From: Epiperipatus broadwayi
Lineage: Eukaryota; Onychophora; Udeonychophora; Euonychophora; Peripatidae
Reading direction: 5' to 3'
Assembly: GCA_028023455.1 (NCBI GenBank)
Contig: JAQFVV010000150.1
Coordinates: 2,925,550 to 2,989,549, forward strand
DNA length: 64,000 nt
The notes under the pieces were generated by a model. That model was not told where the DNA came from, did not search any database, and worked only from the letters and a program-made list of their open reading frames with translations. Position numbers and translations under genes: made by a program. Below are positions 1-13,560 of this stretch, in pieces (position 1 is the stretch's first letter; every line of letters begins with the position of its first letter).

Positions 1-2580
1 TTAGTTGGCAGGCAAGAGATGCATATTTATATATATGATAATTCGTATAGGAAAACTTTATAAGCATTTTTATAACTTTTTCAAATGCACTTAAAATAAA
101 TTCATTTTATTCAGTTATTACAATAGATAATTTCTAAAATGTCTAATAATCTTTTGGAGTAAACCCTACTTCTTTTTAGCTTTCAGTTGTGCAATTTACA
201 TTAAATAATTTTTAAAAATATATGCATACTGACTAAAATGATAAAGATATATAGAGAGGACCATGGGCTTTTTATATCATTTGTCTATTGACATAAGATT
301 TAGGTCATTGACCAAGAAACAGTAGCGAATTTTTAACCCAAAATGTATTCTTTTTAATTTATCAAGTGATTATTATACTTTAATTAAAGATTTAAAAATA
401 CAAATGAGAATTCCTAAACAAACTAATTTCTTTTAAATTTAAAAAGAAAAATATTTTAAAATAAAAATAATAACAAAATTTTTTCCATTTTCTTTTTAAA
501 ACAGAAATACATTTAGAAAAAGATTATCACATATTTATATACCTTTAATAATAACATTACTTTTTAAAAATATATGTACTTTTAAATTTATACAAAAATT
601 TCAAACTTCCACAATAATCTAAATATGCATGCACATATATGCACATATGAAAATATAACTTATTTATTTATATAAACCTATTGTTGTCAGAATATGCAAT
701 AAAATAAAAATTTTAATGGAAAAACCTAACATTTTAAATTACAAACAAATAATTATCAACATATCAAACAAACAACTGTAAATATATACAATTATAATTA
801 ATAATTATCTCCTCTAAATAATTAATGCAAATTAACTAACTTAAAGAAGAAATAATGTAACATATTATTCACCATTCCTTAATCTTATAAAACTTATCAT
901 TATAAGTAAAACACATAGGATCTTCCAATAATAAGAGCAAATCTTTATTAACTTTAATTTTATTTTTAGACAAAGATCCATTATTACCCAACAAAGAAAT
1001 AAGAATGTCAATACTGTTTAATCAATTAACAGATTGATACATATTTTTAATATCTAAACAACTAATTTAAGTTTTGTTCATACTTTATACAATAAAATTT
1101 TGACCTATTTATTGTAAAATATCTAAAAAAAATTCAAATTTGAATAATTAAAATCTAGTCTATTATCTAAATTACTCATATTCTTTTTATATTCAGAAAT
1201 AAATCTATAAAATTTAATAAAATTGTCTTTCAAAAAACTATTTAAAATAAGCATTTGTAAATTCAAAACTAAATTATTACTATAAGATAATTTTCTATTC
1301 TTTCTAAAGTTAAAAATATAACTTCCAAGAAAAAGCATTAAATTCCTTACATTTTAAAAAAAATAAAATTGCCATCTTATAAATTATATCCTACCATTTA
1401 ATCCAAATAATGCTTTAATATTACTAATATCATTCAAAGACAAAAAATATTAAAAACTAAATTCTACAGACTTATAACATGATAAAACTAAGAATAATAC
1501 AATTACATAATAAACTAACACCCACTCAGTATGCAATATTTTTATGTTGTCTATTTTCTTCTTTATGTTAAATTAATATATATATTTTAAATTATAATTT
1601 ATATCAAATATTATATAGAAAAAACAATGAGGATTTTCAATTCCTCAACAAGCTTTGCGATAAATACTTAGCCAGAGCTAGAATTTAAAATATCTCTGTC
1701 AGGAACCCCCCCCCAACCCCTGACTATGGTTTCATTCTTTGGCACTCCTCAGAGAGGTGCCAGGGTATCCAGCATTTAAAATATCTGTCTGGTTTTTAAT
1801 GATTATATATATATATATATATATAGGTTAAGCAGTATTGGGATTCTTATTTGTAATGGATCTTTGTCTAAAAATAAAATTAAAAGCTATTAAATATTTA
1901 CTCTTATTAATAGAGAATTCTATATAACTACTTATAGTGATAAATTATATAAGATTAGATTATTTCTTTTTTTATTTGTTCATTTATACTAATTATTTGG
2001 GAAATAAAATTATCAATTACAATTGTGTATGCTTAAAGTATGTTAAATATGCTAATGATTGTTGGTATGCAATTGAAATGATAATTTAAAAGAATTATTA
2101 AATAAATTTAATGGTTTTAATTTTTCTCTAAAATGCATCTTTAAAAAAAGAGTCAGCTTTTGTTAAATTAAAGTTTTTAAACTTATTAATCATAATAGAT
2201 TTAAAGAACAATTGTTTAGTATGTATTCAGTACGTTAAAACAAAGGATTTAAGATCTATAAACAAATCTGATTAATCTGTCTTTCATAAAACAGCTGCTT
2301 TAAGAAATTATTGCTGTAGAAATTAGCGATTAAATAATTCTAATAAGTTTGCTTTGTTTCAAAAAGTCATTTTTTAAAAGATTATTTGAATAATGATTAT
2401 TAATATTGAATTTCAAAAATCTTACATTTTTCATTTTTCAGCGAAATATTTATTTTTTTATCTTTTATTTTTTTTTTTTGTATAAAAAATTTAAAAAGTT
2501 TGTTAATTTGTTTGGTAATAAGAAAATTGTTTGAAATAGGGGTATTATTTTGAATAATTTATTAAATAATATAAAAAATA
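1..2580. other. AT-rich intergenic DNA, no gene seen
   Basis: Very AT-rich sequence with short open frames full of stops on both strands and no recognisable domain. It holds a run of nine C near 1707, a short hairpin around 1739-1765 (GGCACTCCT against AGAGGTGCC), and a TA microsatellite at about 1805-1826. The 71-codon minus-strand frame at 1123-1338 is low-complexity Leu/Asn/Phe sequence expected by chance at this composition. Confidence 0.6.
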
Positions 2581-2591
2581 TTTTTGATAGA

Positions 2592-2895
2592 AATGCTATA
2601 TCTGGAGTAATGTATATTATCTCTTGCTATTGCAAAAAGTAGTATATAGGTCAGAGTAAATAAGAGCTTAAATGAAAGAATAAAAGTTCATAAAAGTAGA
2701 GTTAAAATAAATATCTTAATTAAATGACTAAACATCACATGATCACTGTATGGAGAGTTTTATCTATTAAATATCTTAATTGTGTATTATATATTTATAA
2801 AAAATATCAACACCATAATGTTATGTTTGAGGAGGCTAAGATTATCTTATTTGAAAGAAGTGAAATAAAAAGAAGAATTAAAGTATCTTTATAAT
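2592..2895 (+). pseudogene. Penelope-like element fragment, GIY-YIG endonuclease region (broken)
   Basis: Broken coding remnant of the C-terminal GIY-YIG endonuclease domain of a Penelope-like retroelement. Visible pieces are GVMYIISC, then after an in-frame stop YIGQS, then in a shifted frame LNERIKVHKSR, and further on the EEAK...FER...KRRIK pattern seen around the conserved glutamate of this domain. The family fuses a reverse transcriptase to this endonuclease; no RT is visible upstream, so the copy is truncated. A 47-bp insert flanked by an exact 13-bp duplication interrupts it at 2709-2781. Stops and a frameshift mean it is not functional. Confidence 0.6.
2722..2768. mobile_element. 47-bp nested insert (R-family relic) with 13-bp flanking duplication
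   Basis: AAATATCTTAATT occurs exactly at 2709-2721 and 2769-2781 and brackets a short insert within the Penelope fragment. The insert carries ACTAAACATCACATGATCACT, the end of the R-family unit arrayed at 44.7-46.3 kb. It is followed by GGAGAGTTTT, the reverse complement of that family's interior AAAACTCTCC motif. Confidence 0.55.
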
Positions 2896-2983
2896 AAAAA
2901 TTTATGATTAGCAATTAACTTATTTAAGAGTTCTTTTATGAACTGACTGAAGATCTCCCTAGACTTTGATATACAAACTCATA

Positions 2984-3280
2984 TCATTCAGAACAGAAGC
3001 ATTTCTTTATAAATATGATAGCTATAAATGGTAAACCAGTCATTTTTACTAAGGTCCCTTGCATTTTAATAGCTAGTTCATCAATTATTATGTTTGTGAT
3101 ATGAGATCTGAATATGGGTAACCTTGGAATTTTTTCAAATAGTTGATCCATCCAATTAATTTTCACTAAATAACTAGCTAAATCTTTATGCAAAATGCAG
3201 AACAAGGCCAAAATATATACAAAAAAGTTAATAACTTGCAGCCCATGGCCTAAATACTTATACTTTCTCTCTTTTATCAT
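2984..3280 (-). CDS. Unassigned 98-codon open frame, doubtful
   Basis: The frame begins MIKERKYKYLGHGL and has a hydrophobic stretch near residues 16-36 (FFVYILALFCILH) and a second near the C terminus. No family is recognised. Amino-acid use is more varied than in the surrounding chance frames, and it lies just downstream of the Penelope fragment on the other strand, so it could be part of an unrecognised mobile element. There is no visible promoter or splice context. A chance frame is at least as likely. Confidence 0.15.
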   Translation of the reverse strand: MIKERKYKYLGHGLQVINFFVYILALFCILHKDLASYLVKINWMDQLFEKIPRLPIFRSHITNIIIDELAIKMQGTLVKMTGLPFIAIIFIKKCFCSE

Positions 3281-3299
3281 TTTTCTGTGGAGAAATGCT

Positions 3300-6240
3300 A
3301 GAGAAAGATTTGCTCCTCAGAGGATTGTGTAAGATTAAATTTGAACCCTTTAGTATTTATATTTAACAATCAGACTTTATTTTTTGGGGGTGAGAATTCT
3401 TTTCTGTACTAGTATTATTTCTAATAATTAGTAAGTTTTTATACTTTATTAAGATAAAAATCTATTGAAATTATTTAGCAAAATAAAGAAATTACCATAT
3501 TGGTGTTTTCATTATATGATTTCTTTCAGTAACTAGAAGTAAGCAATTGAAACTTAACATGCTAAATAAAAATTAAAAGTAACTAAAAGTAAGTCTATTT
3601 AATGCACAAGGATGTTATCACATCAGTATTTATTTTCTAATATAAAAATGAAAACAAATATCAGCTATAAAATATATATATTTATTTTGATGTAGTATTA
3701 AAATAAAATTTTAATGACACCTAATACATTGATAAAGATGAAAAATGATATATATATATATATATTATTTACAGACATTGTCAATGCAGTGCAAGAAGAT
3801 CATTTTAAGTTTAATACAGTAGCTTCCTTTCATACAACTCTAGAAAATAGTCTTACATCTTCTAACCATCTCATATTATAATCTTTCAATGTTTAGTTTA
3901 AAGTTTCAATATATTCATGTATAGTTTTTCTACAGCAATATGTTAATACCAACTCAATTTTAACCTTTTAATACATTCAATATTTGTTTATTTTGATTAA
4001 TTGTATAACCACAAGCACACACACAAATAAGAATTGATTTATTTTAAACTTTAAGCAGTATTAGCATATCTCACATATATTTATTGTTTTTTCCATGTTG
4101 AATATAATTTATGGTGACATGTACTTATTGTTCGTAGAAGGGATATTGAATGTGAATGATGAAGTTTATATCACATTCTATATATATAAATATATATATA
4201 ACATTTCTATATATATAAATATATAGTTTTAACATTTCACTACAATGACTAATTACTGTTTTATAACTATCTCTTGAAAAGTCTGCCATATTGTTTGTTT
4301 AATTTAGTTCAACAAACAAAAAATACATGCAGTGTTTATATACATTTTTAGAAGGTCCAACACATGTGTTTTGGTGACTTGATGGCTTTTGTACTGCTGT
4401 TGAATTGAAATTTATTTTACCTGATATATCAATTGCAAACATTTAAAGTTTAGTAGTTTTTATTACATTCATCTTAAGGGAAAGATGTTTGACTTATTTT
4501 TAATAAAATTATGTTTGTTAAATTTTTTATTAATATTTTGTGTTAATTATAACAAGCAATAAAAATCATATACAAAAATTGTACCAGGGCAAATAATAGA
4601 AAATGTCAACATGTTAAAAAATTAAATGCTTTTAAAAAGATCATATACTTATAAAAATAATTATAAATAAAAGCATCATTCAAATTATTGAAACAATCTG
4701 AAAACAAATGAAAATTATCTTTAGAATTATTTCTTTTTGGAAAATAAAATGAGAACAAGGGGCACCATTTTGTGCAAATTAAATTCTGCAACTTAACCTT
4801 TGAACTCCAGACCATTATATTTTGTTGATAACTTCAATTATGTACTAATTAATATTAAAACTAAAATATATAATCCTTACTACAAAATTGAAATTTAAAG
4901 ACTGGCATGTAAACAGTTCAAATGCCATCTGAGTTAAATCGTAAATGGCAATTTTAAGCAGAAGTGTTAGTTTAAAGAAACATGAAATTTGCCACAAAAT
5001 AGTTAAGTAATTAATATATAACTTATTTAATCACTTTCTCAGGAAGCCTTGTAATGTTTGAGTACCCAATTGACCTTTCTCATTTTGAAATGGATTCAAA
5101 ACCTATTAGTTCTTAAATCCACTATAAGCTCTTATTAAAAAATGACATGAAATTTAATCAACCGATAAATGATGTCATGAAATAAAAACTTAGAGTTTAA
5201 AAAAGCAAAGATTGAGCAAACATTTAACAGTAGAAACATTAATACTGGACGACTTTTAGTATAATGTAAAAAAAAAAAGAAATTTAAAAAATCATAAATA
5301 TTTAGTTTGAAATATGGAAAATATATGCATGAAAAATAAACAACCAGTAGTAAATAAATAAAACTTTTGGGATGTTTGAAAGGATTATTAGGATAAGACA
5401 GATAAAGCTAGAAGCAATAAAAACACATACAAACAAGTAAATGAGTTATAATTTTGAAATGAATGAAACTATAATAAAAATAAATAAACAAAAAAACATC
5501 AAAAAGATAATACGCTTGATGACTATAGCTATAATAAAATAATTGTGGGGATTGTAAAACTAAGTTATATCAAATATTGAAAATTAAGATTATTGTTAAA
5601 GATCAACTTAATATATATAGTTGAACATAATTTGATGTTACATTATGCAAATCATCTTGCAAATCATCTTCCAAATCTTTATCTATCAAATTTCTTCATT
5701 TATTGTTTGCTTTTATACAATCCTTTGCATATAATACAAAGCATTCCTTTGAGACGTAAAGTTATAGCCGTTATTTTTCTTTAAAATCGATTAGATATTA
5801 AAAAATATCAAACATGTTGCTTGTGAATAAATAAAATTACCTTGAACGAATTATTTATGATGATGATGATTAAATATTAACTATAACTATAATAAAAATT
5901 TCGAAAAAACATCTCATTCTTGCTTTGACCAGAGTTTGCTGATTTTTTTTTATACTTGAATTGTTTCCGAGCTTTTAACGTTAGATTGATAATTGAGAAG
6001 ACGTTTTTAGAAGAAAGCTAAAAAAATATTGAATTTCAAATTCAAACTTTTTAAAATATAGATTGATATTTTTTATATATATATTTCACGTATTAAAAAT
6101 ATAAAAATACGTGAATAATAAACTGCTAAAAAAAGTCAGAGATAGAAATTCAGCATTTCACTTTAATATATAACATCAATTTCCATTTTTAAAAAAAAAT
6201 CAGAATCAACATTATTAATAATGTGCATATAAAATAATTT
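3300..6240. other. AT-rich intergenic DNA
   Basis: No coding signal is seen. Features are a TA run near 3751-3766, a local duplication of CATTTCTATATATATAAATATAT around 4168-4225, and poly(A) or poly(T) tracts. The open frames at 4606-4815 and 5593-5784 are low complexity and unsupported. Confidence 0.55.
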
Positions 6241-6246
6241 CTAGAA

Positions 6247-6466
<220 letters not shown>

Positions 6467-6469
6467 ATT

Positions 6470-7790
6470 ACTTTAGCTCTTATTTATTTAATTGATTCAT
6501 ATGAGCTGTATCAAAATGTTGATCTATTTCCTGAAAAGTTAATGTTTCAGTCTATTATGCTCATGATCACTTGTTCAAATTTGAAAGGAAGAAGGGAGAC
6601 TACTGATTATTTTAGGTAGCAGAAATTTTTTTAAGTAATATCAGTGTTTCTCTTATATATATTATATATATATGTGTGTGTAGAATCCTAAAGGAATATT
6701 TTGCTGCTTTTAGCTTAGAGTTAAAGTTATTTTCAGGATACACAGGCATTCTCTTCAAACACTAAAAACTTTAAATATTCATGCAATTAATTATATTACT
6801 ATATATAATAACAATAATAGTAATGGTGTATAAAAACCCTCTTGACTTCTGTGTCATATCCTGTAAGTATGAGTAATCAGAGATTACCAGACACAGTCTA
6901 AATTCCCATTTTTAGAGTAGTTCTAGCTTTTGTCTAGATAGCTCTGTCCAAATATCCATTCCATATTGACCAGTAAAAGAATATTTTGTTATTTTTAGCT
7001 TAAAGACAAAGTTATTTTCACGACATACAATCTTTGTCTTTAGAGCACCAGAATCTTTGATATTAATAAAACTAATTATATTATTATAAATAATAATAAA
7101 ATTAATAATATACATTTTCCATTCCTGTGTCATTTACTGAAACCATGATAAATTATAGATTATCATACACAATTTAACTTTCTATGAAGATTGGTCTCTG
7201 GTGTTTGTCTTTAGGAATGCATCAATACAGTTAGCAAACGACTGTTAACACTACTTGCTTTGTCAAAGCAATAAAAAAAAACGTTTAATTACTGATTACC
7301 AATAGCATTAAAGTGGAGATCTATTTTTTGCTTTTTGTGGCATGGAGAGTTAAGTATTTTGTTGGTATTATTAGCATTTGTAGTCAGGGAAATAAGATGT
7401 TTACATTTAACGTTTAAAGGCACTAAAATATATAATTACTAAACTGAATTCAGATCTATGTAATGATTCAAACAGACTGAAATTTTTTCAAAAAACGTAA
7501 ACTAATGTGAATTAAGATTTTAGTTTTACTAGTAAAATGAAGTTAAAGATAGTAAGTGACATTCCACCCTAGTTTGGATTCTAAGCCTTTTTTACTAAGA
7601 CAAAAGCTAGAAACTAGCCTGAAAATCATTGATTACTGCTCTAGTCTTATATTGTGTAAGCTGGAAAATTAAATCAGTAATGATAATAATTTGAACGTTA
7701 AATTTGAACATTAAATAATAATAGTAATACTAGTGTCAGCAACAACAACAACCTTATCAACAATAATAATTTATTTTTTTATTTTATTAA
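6470..7790. other. AT-rich intergenic DNA with a weak direct repeat
   Basis: Segments at about 6690-6900 and 6970-7150 resemble each other: both contain TTTAGCTTA-like text followed by AAAGTTATTTTCA and a terminal block with TGTGTCAT. This suggests an old local duplication of roughly 270 bp. The 73-codon minus frame at 6912-7133 lies in it and is not recognised. Confidence 0.4.
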
Positions 7791-8021
7791 GTAATTATAG
7801 AGTATTTGAACACAGACTCCCAAGCTTCCTTTAGCCATCAACTCTACCTCATACCACCAATATACATGATCGCTACCTTGAGTGCTGGTTCAGCATGAAA
7901 AACATATATTGGTGACCATTTATATTTTTCATGTGTGTGTGGTCATGTGTATTGGTGTTACAGATGTAGAATGGATGTCTTAAGGGAGCTTGAAAGTCAG
8001 TGTTCAAATCTCCTACAATTA
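7791..8021. mobile_element. Foldback element, F family (complete, 231 bp)
   Basis: Terminal inverted repeats of about 49 bp (7791-7839 and 7973-8021) start GTAATTATAG and end CTACAATTAC. The interior contains the family core GTGCTGGTTCAGCATGAAA followed by ATATTGGTGACCATTTATA. Both arms have the outward-facing TTCAAATC text seen in the other copies at 19.9, 29.1, 51.8 and 59.3 kb. It has no coding capacity. Confidence 0.75.
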
Positions 8022-8075
8022 CAATTAAACTCCAGGTATATGATGTATGCCTGTGTTTCAAATATTTTATTAAGC

Positions 8076-8078
<3 letters not shown>

Positions 8079-8117
<39 letters not shown>
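8079..8117. repeat. (CA)n(TA)n dinucleotide microsatellite
   Basis: About ten CA units run into about ten TA units. It is a simple-sequence tract just beyond the foldback element. Confidence 0.9.
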
Positions 8118-9120
8118 ATGAAACTTGAATATATTGCAAATAATAGATGATTCCATTTTGAAATTTGAGTTGAGTTGATAATGATTATGAATATAATTGA
8201 AAATATTTATCTAGGAGTTTTTATTTATATTATATTATAAGTTGTTTACCGTTATTTGGAATATATTCAAGTTTCGTTATTATATTATTAATATTAGCAG
8301 ACATTTATTTTGTTTATATATATATATATATATATAGAATAACTTTAAACAAGCAGAACTTAGGTGAGGGGTTATTAAAAAGAGTCATTATATTCCAAAA
8401 TAATCACAAAAAAAGATTTGAATATATATACACATTAGTCTTTGAAAAATATACAGAGAATAACTTGCAAATATTAACACAAATAATAAATATAAATATA
8501 GAAAGTAGATATATACATTAAACAACAATAATAAAAAGATTGCAACCATAAATACTATAACCAAAGTGTCAAACATTTCTTAAATAAAAAAAAAAAGATA
8601 AATAGTCAATATCTATTAAATAATCAGCAATAAAAGAATTAAAGAGTTTGACACCATCATAAATTGCCTAGACTACTTTCAAAGTAAAAATCTGGCAATA
8701 TTAAATTGAAAATTCTTAGTTATCTGAGTATTTTCAATAGACATTTTATGACATAATAAGGAATGATGGCAATGTACATCAATAAATATCCTACATTTAT
8801 AAAGTTTAACAATAGTCAATAGGTAATAATTATTATAAACATCATGCACAGAAATCAATCTGAGCCTGCCAAAAATAATATGCAAGCTATAATTTTGTAA
8901 AGTACATAATGAGAATAATGGGTAAACAGTACAACAATAACAAATAGAGATGTTATAACCCAATATAATTAGATAACAATAACATAAATGGTCAACAAAG
9001 TCGATTTAGGTAAGAATTGCCCTATATGATAAAAATAAATTAATTTTGAATAGGCAATATGACTTTATCAAGATAACCTTGAATCAATGAAAACCCCTAA
9101 ACACTAAGTTATCAACAGTA
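8118..9120. other. AT-rich intergenic DNA
   Basis: No gene is recognised. A TA run lies at about 8317-8336. Minus-strand frames at 8388-8576 and 8679-8963 are low-complexity or hydrophobic and match no family I know. Confidence 0.5.
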
Positions 9121-9245
9121 ATGAGAACTACTACTGCTATTGCTGTGGCTGCTGCTATTGCTACTGCTACTCCTCCTCCTACTACTACTACAGCTACTGC
9201 TGCTATTGCTGCTACTACTACTACTGCTACTGCTACTACTACTAT

Positions 9246-9314
<69 letters not shown>

Positions 9315-9325
9315 CAACAATAGCA
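9121..9325. repeat. Degenerate trinucleotide microsatellite (ACT/GCT into AAT into AAC)
   Basis: Imperfect CTA/CTG/CTC units become pure ACT units at about 9225-9282, then AAT units and finally ACA units. Open frames on both strands are consequences of the period-three repeat. Confidence 0.93.
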
Positions 9326-9603
9326 ACTTAATTTAATTTAGTACATTTGAACAGATTTTACATCCAAACAAAAATGCCAAGTCTAACATTGTTTACAAAA
9401 CATTGGCAGAATTTTTTGCACAGCAGTCCTAAATGTTTTGACATATAGTCTAGATTGTCTTACTAGTGGGGAATTTTTTTAAAGTTTTACTTTTAAACTT
9501 TGGAATGTTACACAAATCTGTTGATATGATGTCCTTTATCTTAAAAATATATTATTTGGAAATTCTTCACATCTACTATATCTGATGTAATTTTTTTAGT
9601 ACA

Positions 9604-10960
9604 TCATATTAGTGAAAATTCAGGTTTTATAGATGCATTGGGATTATATATTAGTTCATATCTTAGAAATTTTTTAAAAGCATTTTGCAGTACTAATTTA
9701 TGACTTAATTTACAAAAATTCTTGATCACAGATCCATAATTTAAAATGGGTAAAACCAGTGTATGAAACAAGTATATACATGCAATTTTTTTAAGCATTT
9801 TACAGTTTCTGAAAATCAAACTGATTGTTTGGTAGTGTTTGCATCAATATAATGGGTATTGGTGTTCCGTTATTATTAAAACTAATCCTTAAGTCTTTAT
9901 AATATGTTTTCCTTGAGATATTTTTTGAATTTAGTGTCTAATTAAGCATGCTTATGGAAGATTTTTTAGAGAATGATATAACACAAGATTTTTCAACATT
10001 GATTTCCATATAATTTTTTAGACACCAATCTTGAAATCTTTTGATATCAGACTGTAAGATTTTCTGATCATCAAAATTATTAATTCTTTATACAATTTAA
10101 TAGTATCTGCAAAACAAAGAATATTAATACCAATTGTATATATCTCTATATTCAAGCAATAAACTGAAGGAATAGTGGTTAAATATGCCAACTTGAGATT
10201 CACTAGTAATAGTGAAATATTTATATAATCTTGTAGACTCATAAGAAACAAAATTAGGCTTATTTTAGACAAAAGATACAAACTACTACAAAATATGATA
10301 TGTAAAATCAATAATTTGTAATTTACAAAACATTCTGGAGTGATCCTTCTGGTCAAAGGCTTTGCTTAGATGAAAATAAATTGTATCTAGTTTGCAGCCT
10401 GTTACCCAGGTATATTAAATTAATCTCAACATATTTATCGGGTATGAAACCATGTCATGTTTTAGGTAAAAATATAGATAGATACTTTATTTATTATCTT
10501 ATTATATATACATTTTAAAGATATTTTTCCAGCTATACATAATAAACAAATAAGTCAGTAATTATCAATGTCATTTGATTTAGATTTTGGTATTGTTATA
10601 ACTTTTGCAACTTTCCATGAATCAGGAAAAAATATCTTGCTGAAAAGAGATATCAATGATGTAACAAAGCATAGGAGCTATCCATTTAGTATATCCTTTG
10701 TAGATGAAATTAGATAACATATCATTCTCAAATTTTATTTTTATTTTTGAGCTGATTTATTGTGAAAAAAATATCAGAATTTATCATATCAATATCCATC
10801 AAATTGTCAATTTTAGGAGCAGTAGTTGTGCAATGTTTAGATAGCATATTTTTTTTTGTGCGTGATGATAAATAATTAACAAAATCATCAGCTATAAGAT
10901 ACTTATCATCAACTAACATTTTATTTTTGACAGCAGAATACTTTTTAATGAATGATCAAC
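9604..10960 (-). pseudogene. LINE (jockey/CR1-like) reverse transcriptase remnant
   Basis: Decayed non-LTR retrotransposon reading right to left. In order on the minus strand: an N-terminal linker with FFTINQLKNK (about 10745); the RT entry motif SWKVAKVITIPKSKS with NDIDNY (about 10560-10630); a TKAF-like segment with DQKDHSRMF in the frame over 10330-10370; the catalytic box degenerated to FADTIKLYKE (about 10080-10120); LQSDIKRFQDWCLKNYMEIN (about 9990-10060); and the C-terminal LVLPILNYGSVIKNF...KKFLRY signature (9640-9790). Several frameshifts and stops separate these blocks. No endonuclease domain is visible, so it is also 5'-truncated. The subfamily assignment is tentative. Confidence 0.75.
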
Positions 10961-13447
10961 AACAACAACAACAACAACATGTTTTCTGCTCAAAGGTCCA
11001 TATAACATTTGAGTATTTCTAATGAGAGATTGAACAGTTTTATTCAATTAACTGAACTGAAATTAAATAAAATTTTTATTTATGATACTCAACTGAGAGT
11101 CAATTCTGGAACTTTTATTCCAAGTCAGCTATTTTACCATTGAGCTAAATCTTTAAAAGGCAATCTAAATAAATAAGCATTAAACCACTCCTCATAAAAT
11201 TGTACAATTGAATTATAATAAATTTCCAGAAAAGCAACATAAAATACAATCTTTTCAGTTAATAGTAAGAATAATTTGATGAAATAACTAATTTCTCAAA
11301 GATTTTCTAAACTATATTTTATCTAATAAATTTTTTTAAAAGACTCAAGTAATCATTTTATATGCAAACGTTGATCAAATATGATATAATACATTTTTTA
11401 ACAAGATATTTTCCTATGATGTTCTTTTTAAGTTTACCACATGAGTATCTACTTTTATATTATAATCATTGTCTTGGTTGGTTTAATCCATTGATAGAAT
11501 AGTGGATTCTGGACATCAATGGCCATGGATTGCAACTTTAGATATGTCACTTCTAATGCTGAAACTTATGAATTCTTGAGAAATAACCCACATATTTTGC
11601 ATTATATGGTTTAGTGCAATTGTAGAGAGGTGGGTTCCAGAAGGTGAATTCTCTTAATCATGGCTGTAGCACTGTTACTTCCACTGCCCAAATTTTTATG
11701 AATTTCTGAGCAATAAATTATTTGATTGTTATTGTAATGCTTCACCTAAATTGATCTAGTTTTCCTATTTGAAAACGTTAAGTAGAGTTAATTAAGCTGT
11801 ATTCTATATTATTGGTGCTTGAAGATATGTATCTGTTTTTACTATACATTTCAAGACCAAAAAATACTGCTACAGGTTAACAATAAAAATTCAAATACAA
11901 AAATCATATTATACATATATCTCTATATTATATCCATTTGATATTTTTTAAAAATCTATCTTTAATATTGACAAACTTTCTCTTTCTGTTATTTTTCATT
12001 CGTGTCTAGTTTTTTTAAATAGATTTCGTGGCACTATTCATTAACTGATTGGACTTTTTCTTTCAGACTGTTTGGAAAGCTTTCTTTTTATACTATCTTT
12101 TTATTTGCAGAAGATGTTTCAAAATTGTTATTCTGTATTGTATTTATTTTTCAGAGTTATATATATAAATAAATAAATTAATTTTTATTGATAGAGTTGA
12201 AATATTTTAGAAGCTCGAGCAGAAACAGACTCCATTTAAAATAATAAAATCAGCTTTTGCTAAAAAAGTTTTTTAAATAAAAAAATTAAACTATAAATAT
12301 TTTTAATTTATTAAGTGTTCTGATAAATAAATGCACATCAAGCATCTACGTTTTGATAAAAACAAACAAACAGAATAAACGCAGGTTAAATATTTTTTAA
12401 TTTAAAATTTTTATTAGCAATTCAAGCCTAATTGATTCAAAGTTAGATTACAAATTAGCACCGTATAATATATTTTTATACTCATTGTCATAAATAAAAT
12501 CGTTAATTAATATTAATCAAATTGGTTATTGAAAGAGAGTTTAGATGAAGCCCGAGAACCGGAAGTGTTAGCTGAGATATGATCCATGGATTAACCTTGA
12601 ACTCAAGATTCGTCACTATAACCTTGTATTAGACCATACAGGGGGAAATTATATTTTAATATATATATATATAGCAGGTATTCAGTAATTTGTGTTTAAA
12701 ATGTATTACTTTTTAAAAACTATGTTCAATATACTTTTAAATAGCATATTTATAAACATATTAGTTACTTGGAAGGTCATGTGAAATTTGAACATCAATG
12801 CCATGAAGAATGCAGAAGTTCTTGAATATGAAATTCTATGGTTGTATTGAATGACATTCATCTATAATGTTATCAATTTAATATTTCATATGATATGAGT
12901 ATGTGCATTATATCGACATATATACTTGCTTGATTTTACATTGCTCTATCATGAAAGACGTTATTAACATTATGAAAATCCAAATTAAATGTCGACAAGA
13001 TTTAGGGACGATATTTAATAGACTGTATAAAATAAAAGAATGGAGTTATTGGTTGATAGAGAGGGAGCTTGTGTCATGAGCAATAGGTTGGGCATTGATC
13101 AAAGAACCTATCTATAGTATTCAAATCAGTCATTTTCTGTATTAAATTGCACAGGGTTTTCATAAAAAGATAAATATTATTAACAGCATTTACACACATA
13201 CACATAAAACATATAGAAACCTTGAAGACAATCCTGTCTATATCTAGAATATGTGTAAATGAGACATTATTTTAATCTTCAGTCATCTGATTTATCCATT
13301 TATACATGTCGGAATGTCAGATTTATGTTTAGCCAGATGAAATTGAATAGCCTCAGTATTATCTTTTTCTTTAATATTTAATGACAATATGGAGATAAAC
13401 TAAAATATCTCACTGTTGAATTAGTCTATTTAAAGTTGTTATATATA
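10961..13447. other. AT-rich intergenic DNA
   Basis: A (CAA)n tract is at 10959-10978. No coding segment is recognised. The sequence AACCGGAAGT at about 12557-12566, an ETS-type site, is the only notable motif and has no CpG context. A TA run is at about 12660-12673. Confidence 0.5.
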
Positions 13448-13448
13448 T

Positions 13449-13560
13449 GTAATATTGTAGAAAAAACTATTCTTCACACATACTGCTAGAAAATTGACAC
13501 GCACACTTCTGTCAATTTTCTAGTGCATGTGTGAAGAGTAGTTTCTTCCACAATATTACC
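13449..13560. mobile_element. Hairpin MITE-like element, 112 bp
   Basis: Arms 13449-13499 and 13511-13560 are near-perfect reverse complements: GTAATATTGTAG at the left against the corresponding CACAATATTAC at the right, with CTAGAAAATTGACA at the loop. About 11 bases of loop remain. The ends read GTAATATT/AATATTAC. It could be a MITE or a foldback relic and has no coding potential. Confidence 0.7.
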
